Source: Achromobacter denitrificans NBRC 15125 (lineage in GTDB: Bacteria; Pseudomonadota; Gammaproteobacteria; Burkholderiales; Burkholderiaceae_B). Taken from it: a stretch of DNA of 52,819 nucleotides. Shown here in pieces: positions 35,909-43,566 of the stretch. The position numbers and the translations under genes are program-made. The notes beneath the pieces are model-generated. The model saw only the letters and a list, made by a program, of their open reading frames with translations, was not told the DNA's origin and did no database searches. Positions within the stretch are counted from its first letter, which is position 1; each line of letters begins with the position of its first letter. The stretch is taken from positions 1-52,819 of the forward strand of contig NZ_BCTQ01000042.1 of assembly GCF_001571365.1 (NCBI RefSeq), read 5' to 3'.

Positions 35909-37016
35909 ACCCGCGCCGCCCGCCGTCCCGCCCGCGCAGCCCGAGCCGGATCCCGCCAGGAAAGGCGTCCGCTGGGTCGTGCTGCTCATCGCGCTGAGCC
36001 TCGTGTGGTACCTGCTGGCCGACCGCTACACGCCCTATACCCAGCAGGCGCGGGTGGACGCCTTCGTCATTCCGGTGGCCTCCGAAGTGTCCGGTCGCGT
36101 CACCAGGGTGTACGTCGGCAACAACCAGGACGTGCAGGCGGGAGCGGTGCTGTTCGACGTCGATCCGGAGCACTACCGCATCGCCGTGGACCGCGCCCGG
36201 GCGGACCTGGACTCGATGCGCAGGCAGATCGGCGCCAGCACGGCGGGCATCGATTCCGCGCAGGCCTCGTTGCGCGCGGCGCAGGCCAATGAATTGAAGG
36301 CGCGGCAGGACAGCAGCCGGCTCGAACGGCTCTACCGCGAAGACCGCGGCACGATTTCGCTGCGCCGCCTGGAGATCGCCCGGGCCAGCCTGGAGCAGGC
36401 GATCAGCCAGGTCGCGGCGGCGCGCGCCGAAGTGCAGCGCGCGCGCGAACAGGAGGGCGGCAGCGACGAGGACAACGCCAAGCTGCGCAGCGCCGCCGCC
36501 GCGGTGGAGAAAGCCGAGCTCGACCTCGCCAACACGCAGGTGCGCGCTCGCTCGGCCGGGCTGATCACCGACCTGCGCACCGATACCGGGCAGTTCGCCG
36601 CCGCCGGCAAGCCGGTCATGACGCTGATCTCCATCCACGACGTCTGGATCAGCGCCGAGATGACGGAGAACAACCTCGGCCACATCGAGCCGGGCACGCC
36701 GGTCGGGATCATCCTGGACGCGCTGCCCGGCCGCATCTTCGACGGCCGGGTGCGCAGCGTGGGCTATGGCGTCAACGTCGGGCCGGGCACGCCGCCGGGC
36801 AGCCTGCCGACCGTCCAGAACAGCCGCGACTGGCTGCGTCCGGCCCAGCGCTTTCCGGTCATCGTAGAGTTCGACCGCGACGATCTGCCCACCCTGCGCG
36901 ACGTGCGCGTGGGCGGCCAGGCCGAGGTCATGGCCTTTCCCAGTTCCGGCAACCCGCTCAATCCGCTCGGCCGGATCTACCTGCGCTTCATGAGCTGGCT
37001 TTCCTATGCCTACTGA
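35901..37016 (+). CDS. HlyD/EmrA-family membrane fusion protein
   Basis: The 371-residue product has one N-terminal helix (about 22-40), a biotinyl-lipoyl-like half motif (VIPVASEVSGRVTRVYVGNNQDVQAGAVLFDVDP), a long alpha-hairpin (about 95-195), and a barrel region with ARSAGLITDLRTDTGQFAAAGKPVMTLI. This is the periplasmic adaptor linking the DUF2955 inner-membrane partner to the outer-membrane factor. It overlaps the gene on each side (8 and 11 bases), so the three proteins are probably made in step. Confidence 0.93.
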   Translation: MSKPAPPAVPPAQPEPDPARKGVRWVVLLIALSLVWYLLADRYTPYTQQARVDAFVIPVASEVSGRVTRVYVGNNQDVQAGAVLFDVDPEHYRIAVDRARADLDSMRRQIGASTAGIDSAQASLRAAQANELKARQDSSRLERLYREDRGTISLRRLEIARASLEQAISQVAAARAEVQRAREQEGGSDEDNAKLRSAAAAVEKAELDLANTQVRARSAGLITDLRTDTGQFAAAGKPVMTLISIHDVWISAEMTENNLGHIEPGTPVGIILDALPGRIFDGRVRSVGYGVNVGPGTPPGSLPTVQNSRDWLRPAQRFPVIVEFDRDDLPTLRDVRVGGQAEVMAFPSSGNPLNPLGRIYLRFMSWLSYAY

Positions 37017-38073
37017 CGCCACGGCCCCCCGGCACGATCCCCGCGGCGCGCGCGCGCTGCGGCTGGGCGTGGGCACCGCGCTCTGCCTGGCGATCGGCTT
37101 CGGCTTCGACCTGCCCATCCCCATGGTCGCGCCCGTGCTCGGCGTGTTCCTGCTGGCCTCGATGAACCGCCCCTTGTCGCTCAAGAGCGGGCTCGCCCTG
37201 GTCCTGGTGGTGGTGTTCACCACCGCGACCGGCCTGCTGCTCAGCCCGCTGCTGCGCTACTACCCGATGGGCGGCGTGCTGCTGATTGGCCTCTGCCTTT
37301 TCCTCGCCTTTCGCTGGGGCCTGCGCGGCGGCAACGGCCTCGCCTCGCTGTTCCTGATCATCGGCCTGACCATCATTTCCGCCGCGGGCACCATCGACTT
37401 CCGGCTGGCCGCCACGGCGGTAGAAGCCTTGGCCAAGGGGCTGCTGGTCGCGGTTGCCGTGCTGGGTTGCTGCCATTGGCTGTTCCCCGAGTCCGCGGAT
37501 GCGCCGGCGCCGCCCGCGGCGCCCGTCCTGCCCGCGCCCCAGGCCAGCAGGATGGCCCTGCGCGCCACGCTGGTCGTGCTGCCCGCCTTCCTGCTGGCGC
37601 TGACCGATCCGCTGGGCTACATGCCGATCATCCTGAAATCGGTCAGCCTGGGCCGGCAGAGCTGCGTCACGGCGGCGCATGGCGCGGCGCGCGAACTGCT
37701 CGGTTCCACGCTGCTCGGCGGCCTGCTGGCCGTGGCCTTCTGGTGCGCCTTGAGCCTGTTCGTCAGCCTGTGGATGTTCTTTCTCTGGATGCTGCTTTTC
37801 GGCCTGCTGGCCGCCCGCAAGCTGTATCGGCTGAGCCCGACCCGGCATCCGGCCAGCTTCTGGCTGAACACGCTCGTCACGCTCGTCATCCTGCTGGGCC
37901 AGTCGGTGCAGGACAGCGTCGCGGGCAAGGACGTCTACACCGCTTTCGCCGTGCGCATGGGGTTGTTCATCGCCGTCACCCTCTACGCCTGCCTGATGCT
38001 GCATTTGTTCGAACCGCGGCGCCGCGCGCCGCAACCGCCGGGGCTGTCCGACCCGGCTCCCTCAGACGCCTGA
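37006..38073 (+). CDS. DUF2955 (FUSC-like) inner-membrane efflux protein
   Basis: The 355-residue product has about ten helices in two sets, LRLGVGTALCLAIGFGFDLPIPMVAPVLGVFLLASM at the start and ALRATLVVLPAFLLALTDP in the second half, as in DUF2955 proteins related to the FUSC/AaeB aromatic-acid exporters. With the preceding adaptor and outer-membrane factor it forms a tripartite export system, probably for aromatic or other weak acids (inference). There is no nearby regulator on the same strand. Confidence 0.9.
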   Translation: MPTDATAPRHDPRGARALRLGVGTALCLAIGFGFDLPIPMVAPVLGVFLLASMNRPLSLKSGLALVLVVVFTTATGLLLSPLLRYYPMGGVLLIGLCLFLAFRWGLRGGNGLASLFLIIGLTIISAAGTIDFRLAATAVEALAKGLLVAVAVLGCCHWLFPESADAPAPPAAPVLPAPQASRMALRATLVVLPAFLLALTDPLGYMPIILKSVSLGRQSCVTAAHGAARELLGSTLLGGLLAVAFWCALSLFVSLWMFFLWMLLFGLLAARKLYRLSPTRHPASFWLNTLVTLVILLGQSVQDSVAGKDVYTAFAVRMGLFIAVTLYACLMLHLFEPRRRAPQPPGLSDPAPSDA

Positions 38074-38086
38074 AGAGGAGTCAGCC

Positions 38087-38584
38087 ATGTCATCGCCAGA
38101 CAATACGACCCAACCCGCGCCTTCGGCAGGATGGCGCTTCAAATGCGGGATAGGACTCTTCATCCTCGCCTTCGCGCTGTGGTTCCTGATTCCGATCGCG
38201 GCCGCCCTCGACGTGCCCGGTCCGCGCATCGCGGCGCTGACGGGCACCATCTTCATCGCCAACAAAGTGCTGCTGCTGAGCTGCGTCGCGGTCATGGGCA
38301 AGGAAGGCTTCCAGCGGCTCAAGGGCATCGTCTTCGGGCAGGCCAAGCGCCTGGCGCCCGTGCAGAAAGTGGGCCCGGCCCGCCACGTCATCGGCCTGAT
38401 CATGTTCTTCATCCCCATCCTGACCGCCATGCTGGAGCCCTACATCGACGAGATGTGGCCGGGCCTGCGGCCCGACAAGTGGCAGTTCCAGGTGCTGGGG
38501 GACATCATGCTGATCGCGAGCTTCTTCGTGCTGGGCGGCGATTTCTGGAGCAAGCTGCGGGCGCTGTTCGTGCGCTCGGTGTAG
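38087..38584 (+). CDS. Transporter-suffix-domain membrane protein
   Basis: The 165-residue product has four probable helices (GLFILAFALWFLIPIAAAL, FIANKVLLLSCVAVMG, HVIGLIMFFIPILTAMLEPYI and DIMLIASFFVLGGDFWSKLRALF). The FWSKLRALF ending is typical of the short 'transporter suffix' family. AGAGGAG precedes the ATG, and it follows the DUF2955 gene by 13 bases, so it is likely part of the efflux operon. Function unknown. Confidence 0.85.
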   Translation: MSSPDNTTQPAPSAGWRFKCGIGLFILAFALWFLIPIAAALDVPGPRIAALTGTIFIANKVLLLSCVAVMGKEGFQRLKGIVFGQAKRLAPVQKVGPARHVIGLIMFFIPILTAMLEPYIDEMWPGLRPDKWQFQVLGDIMLIASFFVLGGDFWSKLRALFVRSV

Positions 38585-38597
38585 GGGCGCGCTCGCG

Positions 38598-39503
38598 CTA
38601 TGCGTGAGGCCGGATGTGCTTCGGGACCAACTCCAGCATGGACGCAATCTGCGGGCCGTTGGTTCCCAGCGCATACATGCATTGCACGTGCGAGGCGATT
38701 TCCGTGACGATGGGGCGGAACGCCACGCCGTTGGTGCCCGTGCGCGACAGGCATTCGGGCACCACCGCGATGCCCATTCCGGTCGAGACGAAAGACACCG
38801 CGGTGAGCCACTGGGCCACCTGGTGCTCGATGCGCGGCACGAAGCCGGCCTCCGAACAGATCGACAGGATCGTGTCGAAATAGAAGGGAGACGATTCCCG
38901 GTTGAAGATAATGAAGTTCTCGTCCCGGAACAGATCTATCCGGACCGGGCCTTCCGGCACGCGATACGACGACGGGATGCACACCAGGAACCGTTCGCGG
39001 AACAGATTGATGCAGCCAATGCGCGGGCTGTCGTGCTGGACCAGGGAATGCGCGAACCCCATGTCCAGGTCGCCGTGGAGGATGCTGTCGCGCTGGCGGA
39101 TGGTCGACATCTCGTGCAGCGACACCTGGACGTCCGGATGGGCTTCGCGGAACGCCTGCATCAGCGATCCCAGCCCACGGTAGATCATCGACGCATGGAA
39201 GCCGACGTTCAGGCGCCGCCGCAAGGCGCCATCGAAGCCCCGCATTTCGTCAAAGGACTGGGATGCCTGCGCGAGCAGGTGCCGCACGCGGAAATGAAAG
39301 GCCCGTCCGGCATCGGAAAGCTCCACGTTGCGGCTATTGCGCACGATCAGCTTCTGGCCTAGGAACGATTCCAGCTGCTGGATCGCGACGCTGAACGGCG
39401 GCTGGGAAACGTTGCAGCGCGCGGCTGCCTTGCTGAAGCTCAATTCTTCCGCCAGTGCGACGAAGTACCGGAGGTGGCGCAGTTCTATGGCTTCCTTGTG
39501 CAT
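38598..39503 (-). CDS. LysR-family regulator of the CoA-transferase module
   Basis: A 301-residue LysR regulator: DNA-binding domain at residues 5-67 (IELRHLRYFVALAEELSFSKAAARCNVSQPPFSVAIQQLESFLGQKL) and effector domain from about 95 of the BenM/CatM-like type (RRLNVGFHASMIYRGLGSLMQAFREAHPDVQVSLHEM). It is the last gene of a four-gene minus-strand operon with a thioesterase, VOC protein and CoA-transferase, six bases after the thioesterase stop. It probably binds the paired sites at 41551-41588. Confidence 0.92.
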   Translation of the reverse strand: MHKEAIELRHLRYFVALAEELSFSKAAARCNVSQPPFSVAIQQLESFLGQKLIVRNSRNVELSDAGRAFHFRVRHLLAQASQSFDEMRGFDGALRRRLNVGFHASMIYRGLGSLMQAFREAHPDVQVSLHEMSTIRQRDSILHGDLDMGFAHSLVQHDSPRIGCINLFRERFLVCIPSSYRVPEGPVRIDLFRDENFIIFNRESSPFYFDTILSICSEAGFVPRIEHQVAQWLTAVSFVSTGMGIAVVPECLSRTGTNGVAFRPIVTEIASHVQCMYALGTNGPQIASMLELVPKHIRPHA

Positions 39504-39509
39504 GGCGTA

Positions 39510-39908
39510 TCAGGTCCGGGTCAGCATGAAAACGCCATTCGCGATGGCGACCTTCGCTCCTTCGGAATCATAGACCACGCCGCTGGCGAAGCAGGTCCGC
39601 CCGCCCCGGTAGTCGCTTTGGCATTCGGCGAGCAGCGTCGAGCGCGCGGGCCTCAGGAACTTGGTGGACAGGTCCAGGGTCGCCACCCGCCAATGCAATG
39701 GATCGTGCGCCCGCGCGGCCGCGGCCAGCGTGAAGTCGAGCAGGGCCATGATGGCCGGCCCGCTGATGGTGCCCGCGGCATTCAGGAAGCGCTCGGACCA
39801 GGGCAAGATCGCCGCGGCCGTATCTTCCGACATCGCCTGGGCCTTGAGATCGAACAGCTCCGCCACGGGAGCCCGGATCCCGAAGAACGTACCGTCGTCC
39901 AGGTTCAT
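39510..39908 (-). CDS. PaaI-like hotdog thioesterase
   Basis: The 132-residue product is a hotdog-fold acyl-CoA thioesterase: LNAAGTISGPAIMALLDFTLAAAARA near residue 42 covers the central helix, where the family catalytic acid lies (Asp in LLDF), and LDLSTKFLRPARSTLLAECQSDYRGGRTCFASGVVYDSEG gives the strand pattern. It should hydrolyse a small or aromatic acyl-CoA. Its start overlaps the stop of the VOC gene (ATGA), so the two are translationally coupled. Confidence 0.87.
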   Translation of the reverse strand: MNLDDGTFFGIRAPVAELFDLKAQAMSEDTAAAILPWSERFLNAAGTISGPAIMALLDFTLAAAARAHDPLHWRVATLDLSTKFLRPARSTLLAECQSDYRGGRTCFASGVVYDSEGAKVAIANGVFMLTRT

Positions 39909-40357
39909 GATGGTGCGTAGCCGTAGTATTCCAGGACCTCGGGCGGTCGCTGCGGGCCGGGTTCGAAAATCTCCAGCAGGACACGGTCGGGCGCTTCCAG
40001 CATGAAGTAGCCCCCACCGTGCGATTCGCGTATGCCCTTCGGGATGTCCAGGCCGGCCAGGACCATCCGCTCATACAGGTCCCGCAAGCCGGCGACCTGT
40101 ATGCCCAGGTGGTGGACGGCGTTGCGCGGCGCGGGATCGATCTGTTTTTCGTAGAGATGCATGGCACCCACGCCGATCTTCATGAAGACGTTCCGGGTGC
40201 CGGCGAAAGCGCCGTCCCAAGCGACCTCGGCCTCGAACCAGCGCCGATAGAACGCGACCGTCGCGTCGATGTCGGCGCAGATCACGTGAGGGTGGTGCAG
40301 ATGGTAGCGCCTGGACGAGCCGTAGGCGTAGCGCAGAGGTTCCGGGGTGTCCGTCAT
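39905..40357 (-). CDS. VOC-family (glyoxalase/dioxygenase-like) protein
   Basis: The 150-residue product is a one-unit VOC protein: LHHPHVICADIDATVAFYRRWFEAEVAWDG at the start, NAVHHLGIQVAGLRDLYERMVLAGLDIPKG in the middle, and GGGYFMLEAPDRVLLEIFEPGP with the metal-ligand glutamate. Histidines in LHHPHV and AVHHLGI are the other likely ligands. It lies four bases after the CoA-transferase stop. A CoA-ester epimerase or lyase role in the pathway is inference. Confidence 0.88.
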   Translation of the reverse strand: MTDTPEPLRYAYGSSRRYHLHHPHVICADIDATVAFYRRWFEAEVAWDGAFAGTRNVFMKIGVGAMHLYEKQIDPAPRNAVHHLGIQVAGLRDLYERMVLAGLDIPKGIRESHGGGYFMLEAPDRVLLEIFEPGPQRPPEVLEYYGYAPS

Positions 40358-40361
40358 GGGA

Positions 40362-41471
40362 TCAGCTTCCTGGAAAAACGGGGGGAGGGCAGCGGTACGT
40401 GGGCGGCGTGTCGGACAGGCGGATCGGCGAGGCGATCCCCCGGTAGCCAGGCTCCAGGTCGACCAGCAGCCCCATGTGGCGGGTCTGGGGATCTTCCAGC
40501 ACGTCCCGCACATTGCCGATGATCGCCGCCGGCACGCCGTCGCGCGCAAGGCGGCCGACCAGCTCGCGGCCATCGACGGGCAGCAGCGCGCTTTCCAGAA
40601 CGGGTCGCAGCGACTGCCGGTGGACGGACCTTGCCGGGTTGGTGGCGTAGCGAGGGTCCAGCGGCAACGCGTCCAAGTCCAGGTGCCGGCAGAGTGTGCG
40701 GAACTGCGCGTCGTTGCCGATGGCCAGGTAGATGCTGGCCGACGACGTCTCGAAGCTGTCGTAAGGATAGATGTTCGGGTGGGCATTGCCGGTGGGCGCT
40801 GGGCAGGCGCCCGTGCCCAGGAAGTTGGACGCATGCGGATGCAGCATCGAAATCGCATTGGCGTACAGCGTCGTTTCGACAGACTGCCCGCGTCCGGTGA
40901 TTTCACGCGCTCTCAAGGCCAGTAGCACTCCGATGGCGGCGTTCAAGCCGGTCGTCATGTCGACCACGGGGAGCCCGACCCGCAGCGGACCGGATTCGGC
41001 GCTGCCGTTCACGCTCATCAGGCCGCACTGGGCCTGGATCGCTGTGTCGTAGGCCGGCAGGCCGCCGTACGGGCCATCGGGCCCGAATCCGGAGACGCGG
41101 CAATGGACCAGGCGCGGGTGCCTGGCGACGAACTCATCCGCCTGCCAACCCCATTTGCGCAGCGTCGAAGGCTTGAAGTTCTCGATCAGCACGTCGGCTT
41201 CCGCAAGCATTTCCATGAAGCGCTCCCGATCGGCGACGCGCTGCAGGTCGAGGACGATGCTGCGTTTGTTGCGGTTGGCGCCCGCGAAGTACGCCGCGTT
41301 GGGGCCGAGGTCGGGTGGTCCCCATTGCCGCGTGTCGTCGCCGGAAGGTCCTTCGACCTTGATGACGTCGGCCCCATGATCGCCGAGGATCTGCCCGCAG
41401 TAGGGGCCTCCCAGCACACGTGAAGCGTCGATGACCTTGATGCCGGTCAGCGCTCCGAAGCGCAAATCCAT
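40362..41471 (-). CDS. CaiB/BaiF family CoA-transferase
   Basis: The 369-residue class III CoA-transferase has LTGIKVIDASRVLGGPYCGQILGDHGADVIKVEGPSGDDTRQWGPP at the start, NRNKRSIVLDLQ, ENFKPSTLRKWG, YDTAIQAQCGLMSVNGS and RGQSVETTLYANAISML, all in family order. The catalytic Asp is probably the one in YDTAIQAQ by alignment memory. It transfers CoA between two carboxylic acids in the cytoplasm and likely activates the acid brought in by the divergent Bug receptor. Confidence 0.93.
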   Translation of the reverse strand: MDLRFGALTGIKVIDASRVLGGPYCGQILGDHGADVIKVEGPSGDDTRQWGPPDLGPNAAYFAGANRNKRSIVLDLQRVADRERFMEMLAEADVLIENFKPSTLRKWGWQADEFVARHPRLVHCRVSGFGPDGPYGGLPAYDTAIQAQCGLMSVNGSAESGPLRVGLPVVDMTTGLNAAIGVLLALRAREITGRGQSVETTLYANAISMLHPHASNFLGTGACPAPTGNAHPNIYPYDSFETSSASIYLAIGNDAQFRTLCRHLDLDALPLDPRYATNPARSVHRQSLRPVLESALLPVDGRELVGRLARDGVPAAIIGNVRDVLEDPQTRHMGLLVDLEPGYRGIASPIRLSDTPPTYRCPPPVFPGS

Positions 41472-41550
41472 ATTTGTCCCTGTCCGTAGTAGGTCTTCAA
41501 TCGAGACGCCCGATTGCTCTGCAGAATTCTAGGAGCGCCGTCCTGGCGTT

Positions 41551-41569
41551 CGATACGAACTGCGTATCG
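41551..41569. promoter_or_regulatory. LysR recognition site (ATAC-N7-GTAT)
   Basis: CGATACGAACTGCGTATCG is a perfect inverted repeat (7-bp arms, 5-base spacer) and contains the classical LysR box ATAC-N7-GTAT at 41553-41567. It lies in the divergent region between the CoA-transferase operon and the Bug-hydratase operon. It is the likely primary binding site of the LysR protein at 38598-39503. Confidence 0.75.
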
Positions 41570-41573
41570 CCGC

Positions 41574-41588
41574 ATTCGAAGATCGAAT
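41574..41588. promoter_or_regulatory. Second LysR half of the operator (activation site)
   Basis: ATTCGAAGATCGAAT is a 6-bp inverted repeat with a 3-base spacer and fits T-N11-A. Its centre is 21 bases from the centre of the ATAC-N7-GTAT site, so both sites face the same side of the helix, as expected for LysR recognition and activation sites. A TAGAAT -10-like hexamer follows at 41611-41616. Confidence 0.6.
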
Positions 41589-41646
41589 CATTGGTGAATC
41601 TGCGCCTGCCTAGAATGCATCACCACTCTTGGTGAGGAGACAAAAA

Positions 41647-42615
41647 ATGAAAATGAGGCTCATGGCCTTGCTGTGTTGCACCGCCGGCTTCGTCGCCCCT
41701 GCCGCCCATGCCGATACCGGATATCCGGCGCGCGCCGTGACCTTCGTGGTCCCTTATCCTCCGGGCGGCCCGGCCGACCTGCTGGCGCGCTCCGTGGCCC
41801 AGAAAATGGGCGAACTCGCGGGCCAGGCGGTGATCGTCGAGAATCGGGCGGGCGCCAGCGGCAACATCGCGGGGGACTATGTGGCCCGGGCGCCCAAGGA
41901 CGGATACACCTTGATGTTCGGCTCATCGCCGGTGCTGGTCATCAATCCGGGGCTGTACCGCAATCTCAAGTTCGATCCGTTGAAAGACTTCGAGCCCATC
42001 GCGGATTTCGGCAGCTTGCCCAACGCGGTGCTGGTCAACCAGAGCCTGCCTGTGTCGTCGGTGCAGGAACTGACCTCCTATAGCCGCGAGCACAATGCCA
42101 CCTATGCGTCGGCGGGCAGCGGTGGCACGACTCACCTGGCCGGCCTGCTGTTCGCGAAGTCCTCCGGCGTTTCGCTGACCCACATTCCGTACAAAGGCTC
42201 GGCGCCCGCTCTGCAGGCGCTGCTGGGCAATCAGGTCACGATGACGTTCACGGATGTCTATACGGCGTTTCCGTATATCCAGGCGCACAAGCTGAAGGTG
42301 CTGGGCGTGACCTCGGCGGCGCGCTCGGATCTGCTGCCCGACGTGAAGACGCTGCGGGAACAGGGCATGCCAGACATGGACGTGAATGTCTTCTTTGCGC
42401 TGGTGGCGCCCAAGGGCATTCCCGAAGCCGCGCGCGCCCGGTTGGAGGCATTGTCGCGCGAGGTGCTGGCGGACAAGGCCATCCGTTCGCAATTCGAGGC
42501 TCGCGGATTGCTGCTGCCGGAGGATCCGTCAGGCGCTGCGTTAGGCAGGAAAATGGCCGCCGAGACCATGTCCTGGAAGAAGCTGATTCAGGAAACGGGT
42601 GCGGCAATTGACTGA
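41647..42615 (+). CDS. Bug-family TTT solute-binding receptor of the CoA-transferase module
   Basis: The 322-residue product has a signal peptide (residues 1-21, ending AAHADT) and the Bug fold: AVTFVVPYPPGGPADLLARSVA, VIVENRAGASGNIAGDYVA, NATYASAGSGGTTHLAGLLFAKSSG and THIPYKGSAPALQALLGNQV. It overlaps the next gene, a hydratase, by 17 bases. The coding sequence is visibly poorer in G+C than most of the window, as is the whole module. Ligand unknown. Confidence 0.92.
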   Translation: MKMRLMALLCCTAGFVAPAAHADTGYPARAVTFVVPYPPGGPADLLARSVAQKMGELAGQAVIVENRAGASGNIAGDYVARAPKDGYTLMFGSSPVLVINPGLYRNLKFDPLKDFEPIADFGSLPNAVLVNQSLPVSSVQELTSYSREHNATYASAGSGGTTHLAGLLFAKSSGVSLTHIPYKGSAPALQALLGNQVTMTFTDVYTAFPYIQAHKLKVLGVTSAARSDLLPDVKTLREQGMPDMDVNVFFALVAPKGIPEAARARLEALSREVLADKAIRSQFEARGLLLPEDPSGAALGRKMAAETMSWKKLIQETGAAID

Positions 42616-43429
42616 GCAGGCCCATCCTCCGGGTCCGGAATCGCCGGATGAACCGGCACGGCGCCGCGAGTTCGTGCAGACGCTTGCGCGGGCCAGGCGC
42701 CTCGGCCATCAGGTGGAAGGCGTCGAAGCGATCTACGCCATCGACGACGAGGAAGACGCCTTCAGGCTGATGTTGGAGATTGCCCAGGCGGTGGGCTGGG
42801 AAAGACAGGGCTGGAAGATCGCCGCGACAAATCCTGCGTTGCAGCAAAAACTGCGCACGCAAGGACCCGTATGCGGCGCCACGTTCCGTCGTTTCCATCT
42901 GCGGGCGCCGGCTGTCCTGCGCCGCGATGAGTTGCTGGATCCAGTCATCGAGTGCGAGTTCTTTTTCACGCTGGGCGCGTCCTTGCCGCCCCGCGCCGCT
43001 GCGTATGCCGAAGACGAGGTGGCGCGGGCCATTGCCGCGGTGCATGCCGGGATCGAGGTGGCGGAATGCCGCTATCCGCGCAAGGCCTTGCCCGCGGCGT
43101 GGTACGTGTACGCTGACGGGTTTGCGTCGGGCCGCTACATACAAGGTCCGGAGCTGTCCGACTGGCGCGTCAGCCTGGACCAGGGGATCGACGTCACGTT
43201 GCGGCGCAACGGCCAAAGGCTGGGGCAGGGGAGTTCGCATGATGTCATGGGGCATCCTATCCGCTCGGTCCACTGGCTGGTCAATCGCTTGCGGGCTGCC
43301 CAAGTGCCTTTGAGGGCAGGCGACGTGGTCAGTTCTGGGTCCTGCAACATCCTGGCGGCGGCAAGGGCGGGGGATCGATACACGGCGGAGTTCGGCGGGG
43401 TGGGAACCGTTGTGCTCGACGTAGTGTGA
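42599..43429 (+). CDS. 2-keto-4-pentenoate hydratase-like (MhpD/FAH superfamily) enzyme
   Basis: The 276-residue product resembles MhpD-type hydratases: GYxIGxTN is replaced by GWKIAATNPALQQKLRTQGPVCG near residue 67, then PVIECEFFFTLGASLPPR with the metal-binding glutamates, AGIEVAECRY, and GDVVSSGSCNILAAARAGDRYTAEFGGVGTVVL at the C-terminus. The family hydrates 2-hydroxy-dienoates from aromatic ring cleavage or acts as related decarboxylases. I start at GTG 42599; a TTG at 42608 is possible. It is coupled to the Bug gene. Confidence 0.86.
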   Translation: MRQLTEQAHPPGPESPDEPARRREFVQTLARARRLGHQVEGVEAIYAIDDEEDAFRLMLEIAQAVGWERQGWKIAATNPALQQKLRTQGPVCGATFRRFHLRAPAVLRRDELLDPVIECEFFFTLGASLPPRAAAYAEDEVARAIAAVHAGIEVAECRYPRKALPAAWYVYADGFASGRYIQGPELSDWRVSLDQGIDVTLRRNGQRLGQGSSHDVMGHPIRSVHWLVNRLRAAQVPLRAGDVVSSGSCNILAAARAGDRYTAEFGGVGTVVLDVV

Positions 43430-43478
43430 CGAGGCGTGGGCTGCGGCGGAATGGTCGCCACCCGTGTCCAAAAAAGGG

Positions 43479-43507
43479 TTGACACGATTTATGCTCATCA
43501 CTAGCAT
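43479..43507 (+). promoter_or_regulatory. nadA promoter
   Basis: A consensus -35 TTGACA (43479-43484) and a -10 TAGCAT (43502-43507) are separated by exactly 17 bases. Transcription should start near 43514. The downstream operator arm coincides with the -10 box, so a bound repressor would exclude RNA polymerase. Confidence 0.7.
43491..43507. promoter_or_regulatory. NAD-biosynthesis operator 1 (candidate)
   Basis: ATGCTCATCACTAGCAT matches the form ATGCT-N7-AGCAT shared with a second site 45 bases downstream, and it covers the spacer and -10 of the nadA promoter. In related proteobacteria nad genes are controlled by NadQ or NrtR repressors; which protein binds here cannot be said from the window. 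Confidence 0.62.
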
Positions 43508-43535
43508 AAATCGTGCCCTTTTTTTTGGCCAATAA

Positions 43536-43552
43536 ATGCTCAAAATGAGCAT
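43536..43552. promoter_or_regulatory. NAD-biosynthesis operator 2 (candidate)
   Basis: ATGCTCAAAATGAGCAT is a perfect palindrome (7-bp arms, 3-base spacer) of the same ATGCT-N7-AGCAT form as the site at 43491. It ends just before the AAGGAG ribosome site (43555-43560), so it lies in the nadA leader. Confidence 0.65.
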
Positions 43553-43566
43553 ATAAGGAGACAGCC

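Larger units (their letters stand above)
43470..43526. terminator. Long hairpin flanked by A and T runs before nadA
   Basis: CACGATTTATGCT at 43483-43495 pairs perfectly with 43503-43515 around a 7-base loop. An outer stem (AAAAAAGGG with CCCTTTTTT) continues it after a four-base bulge. The final T run makes it look like an intrinsic terminator in either direction, for the hydratase operon or for leakage from nadA. It coincides with the nadA promoter and first operator. Confidence 0.6.
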
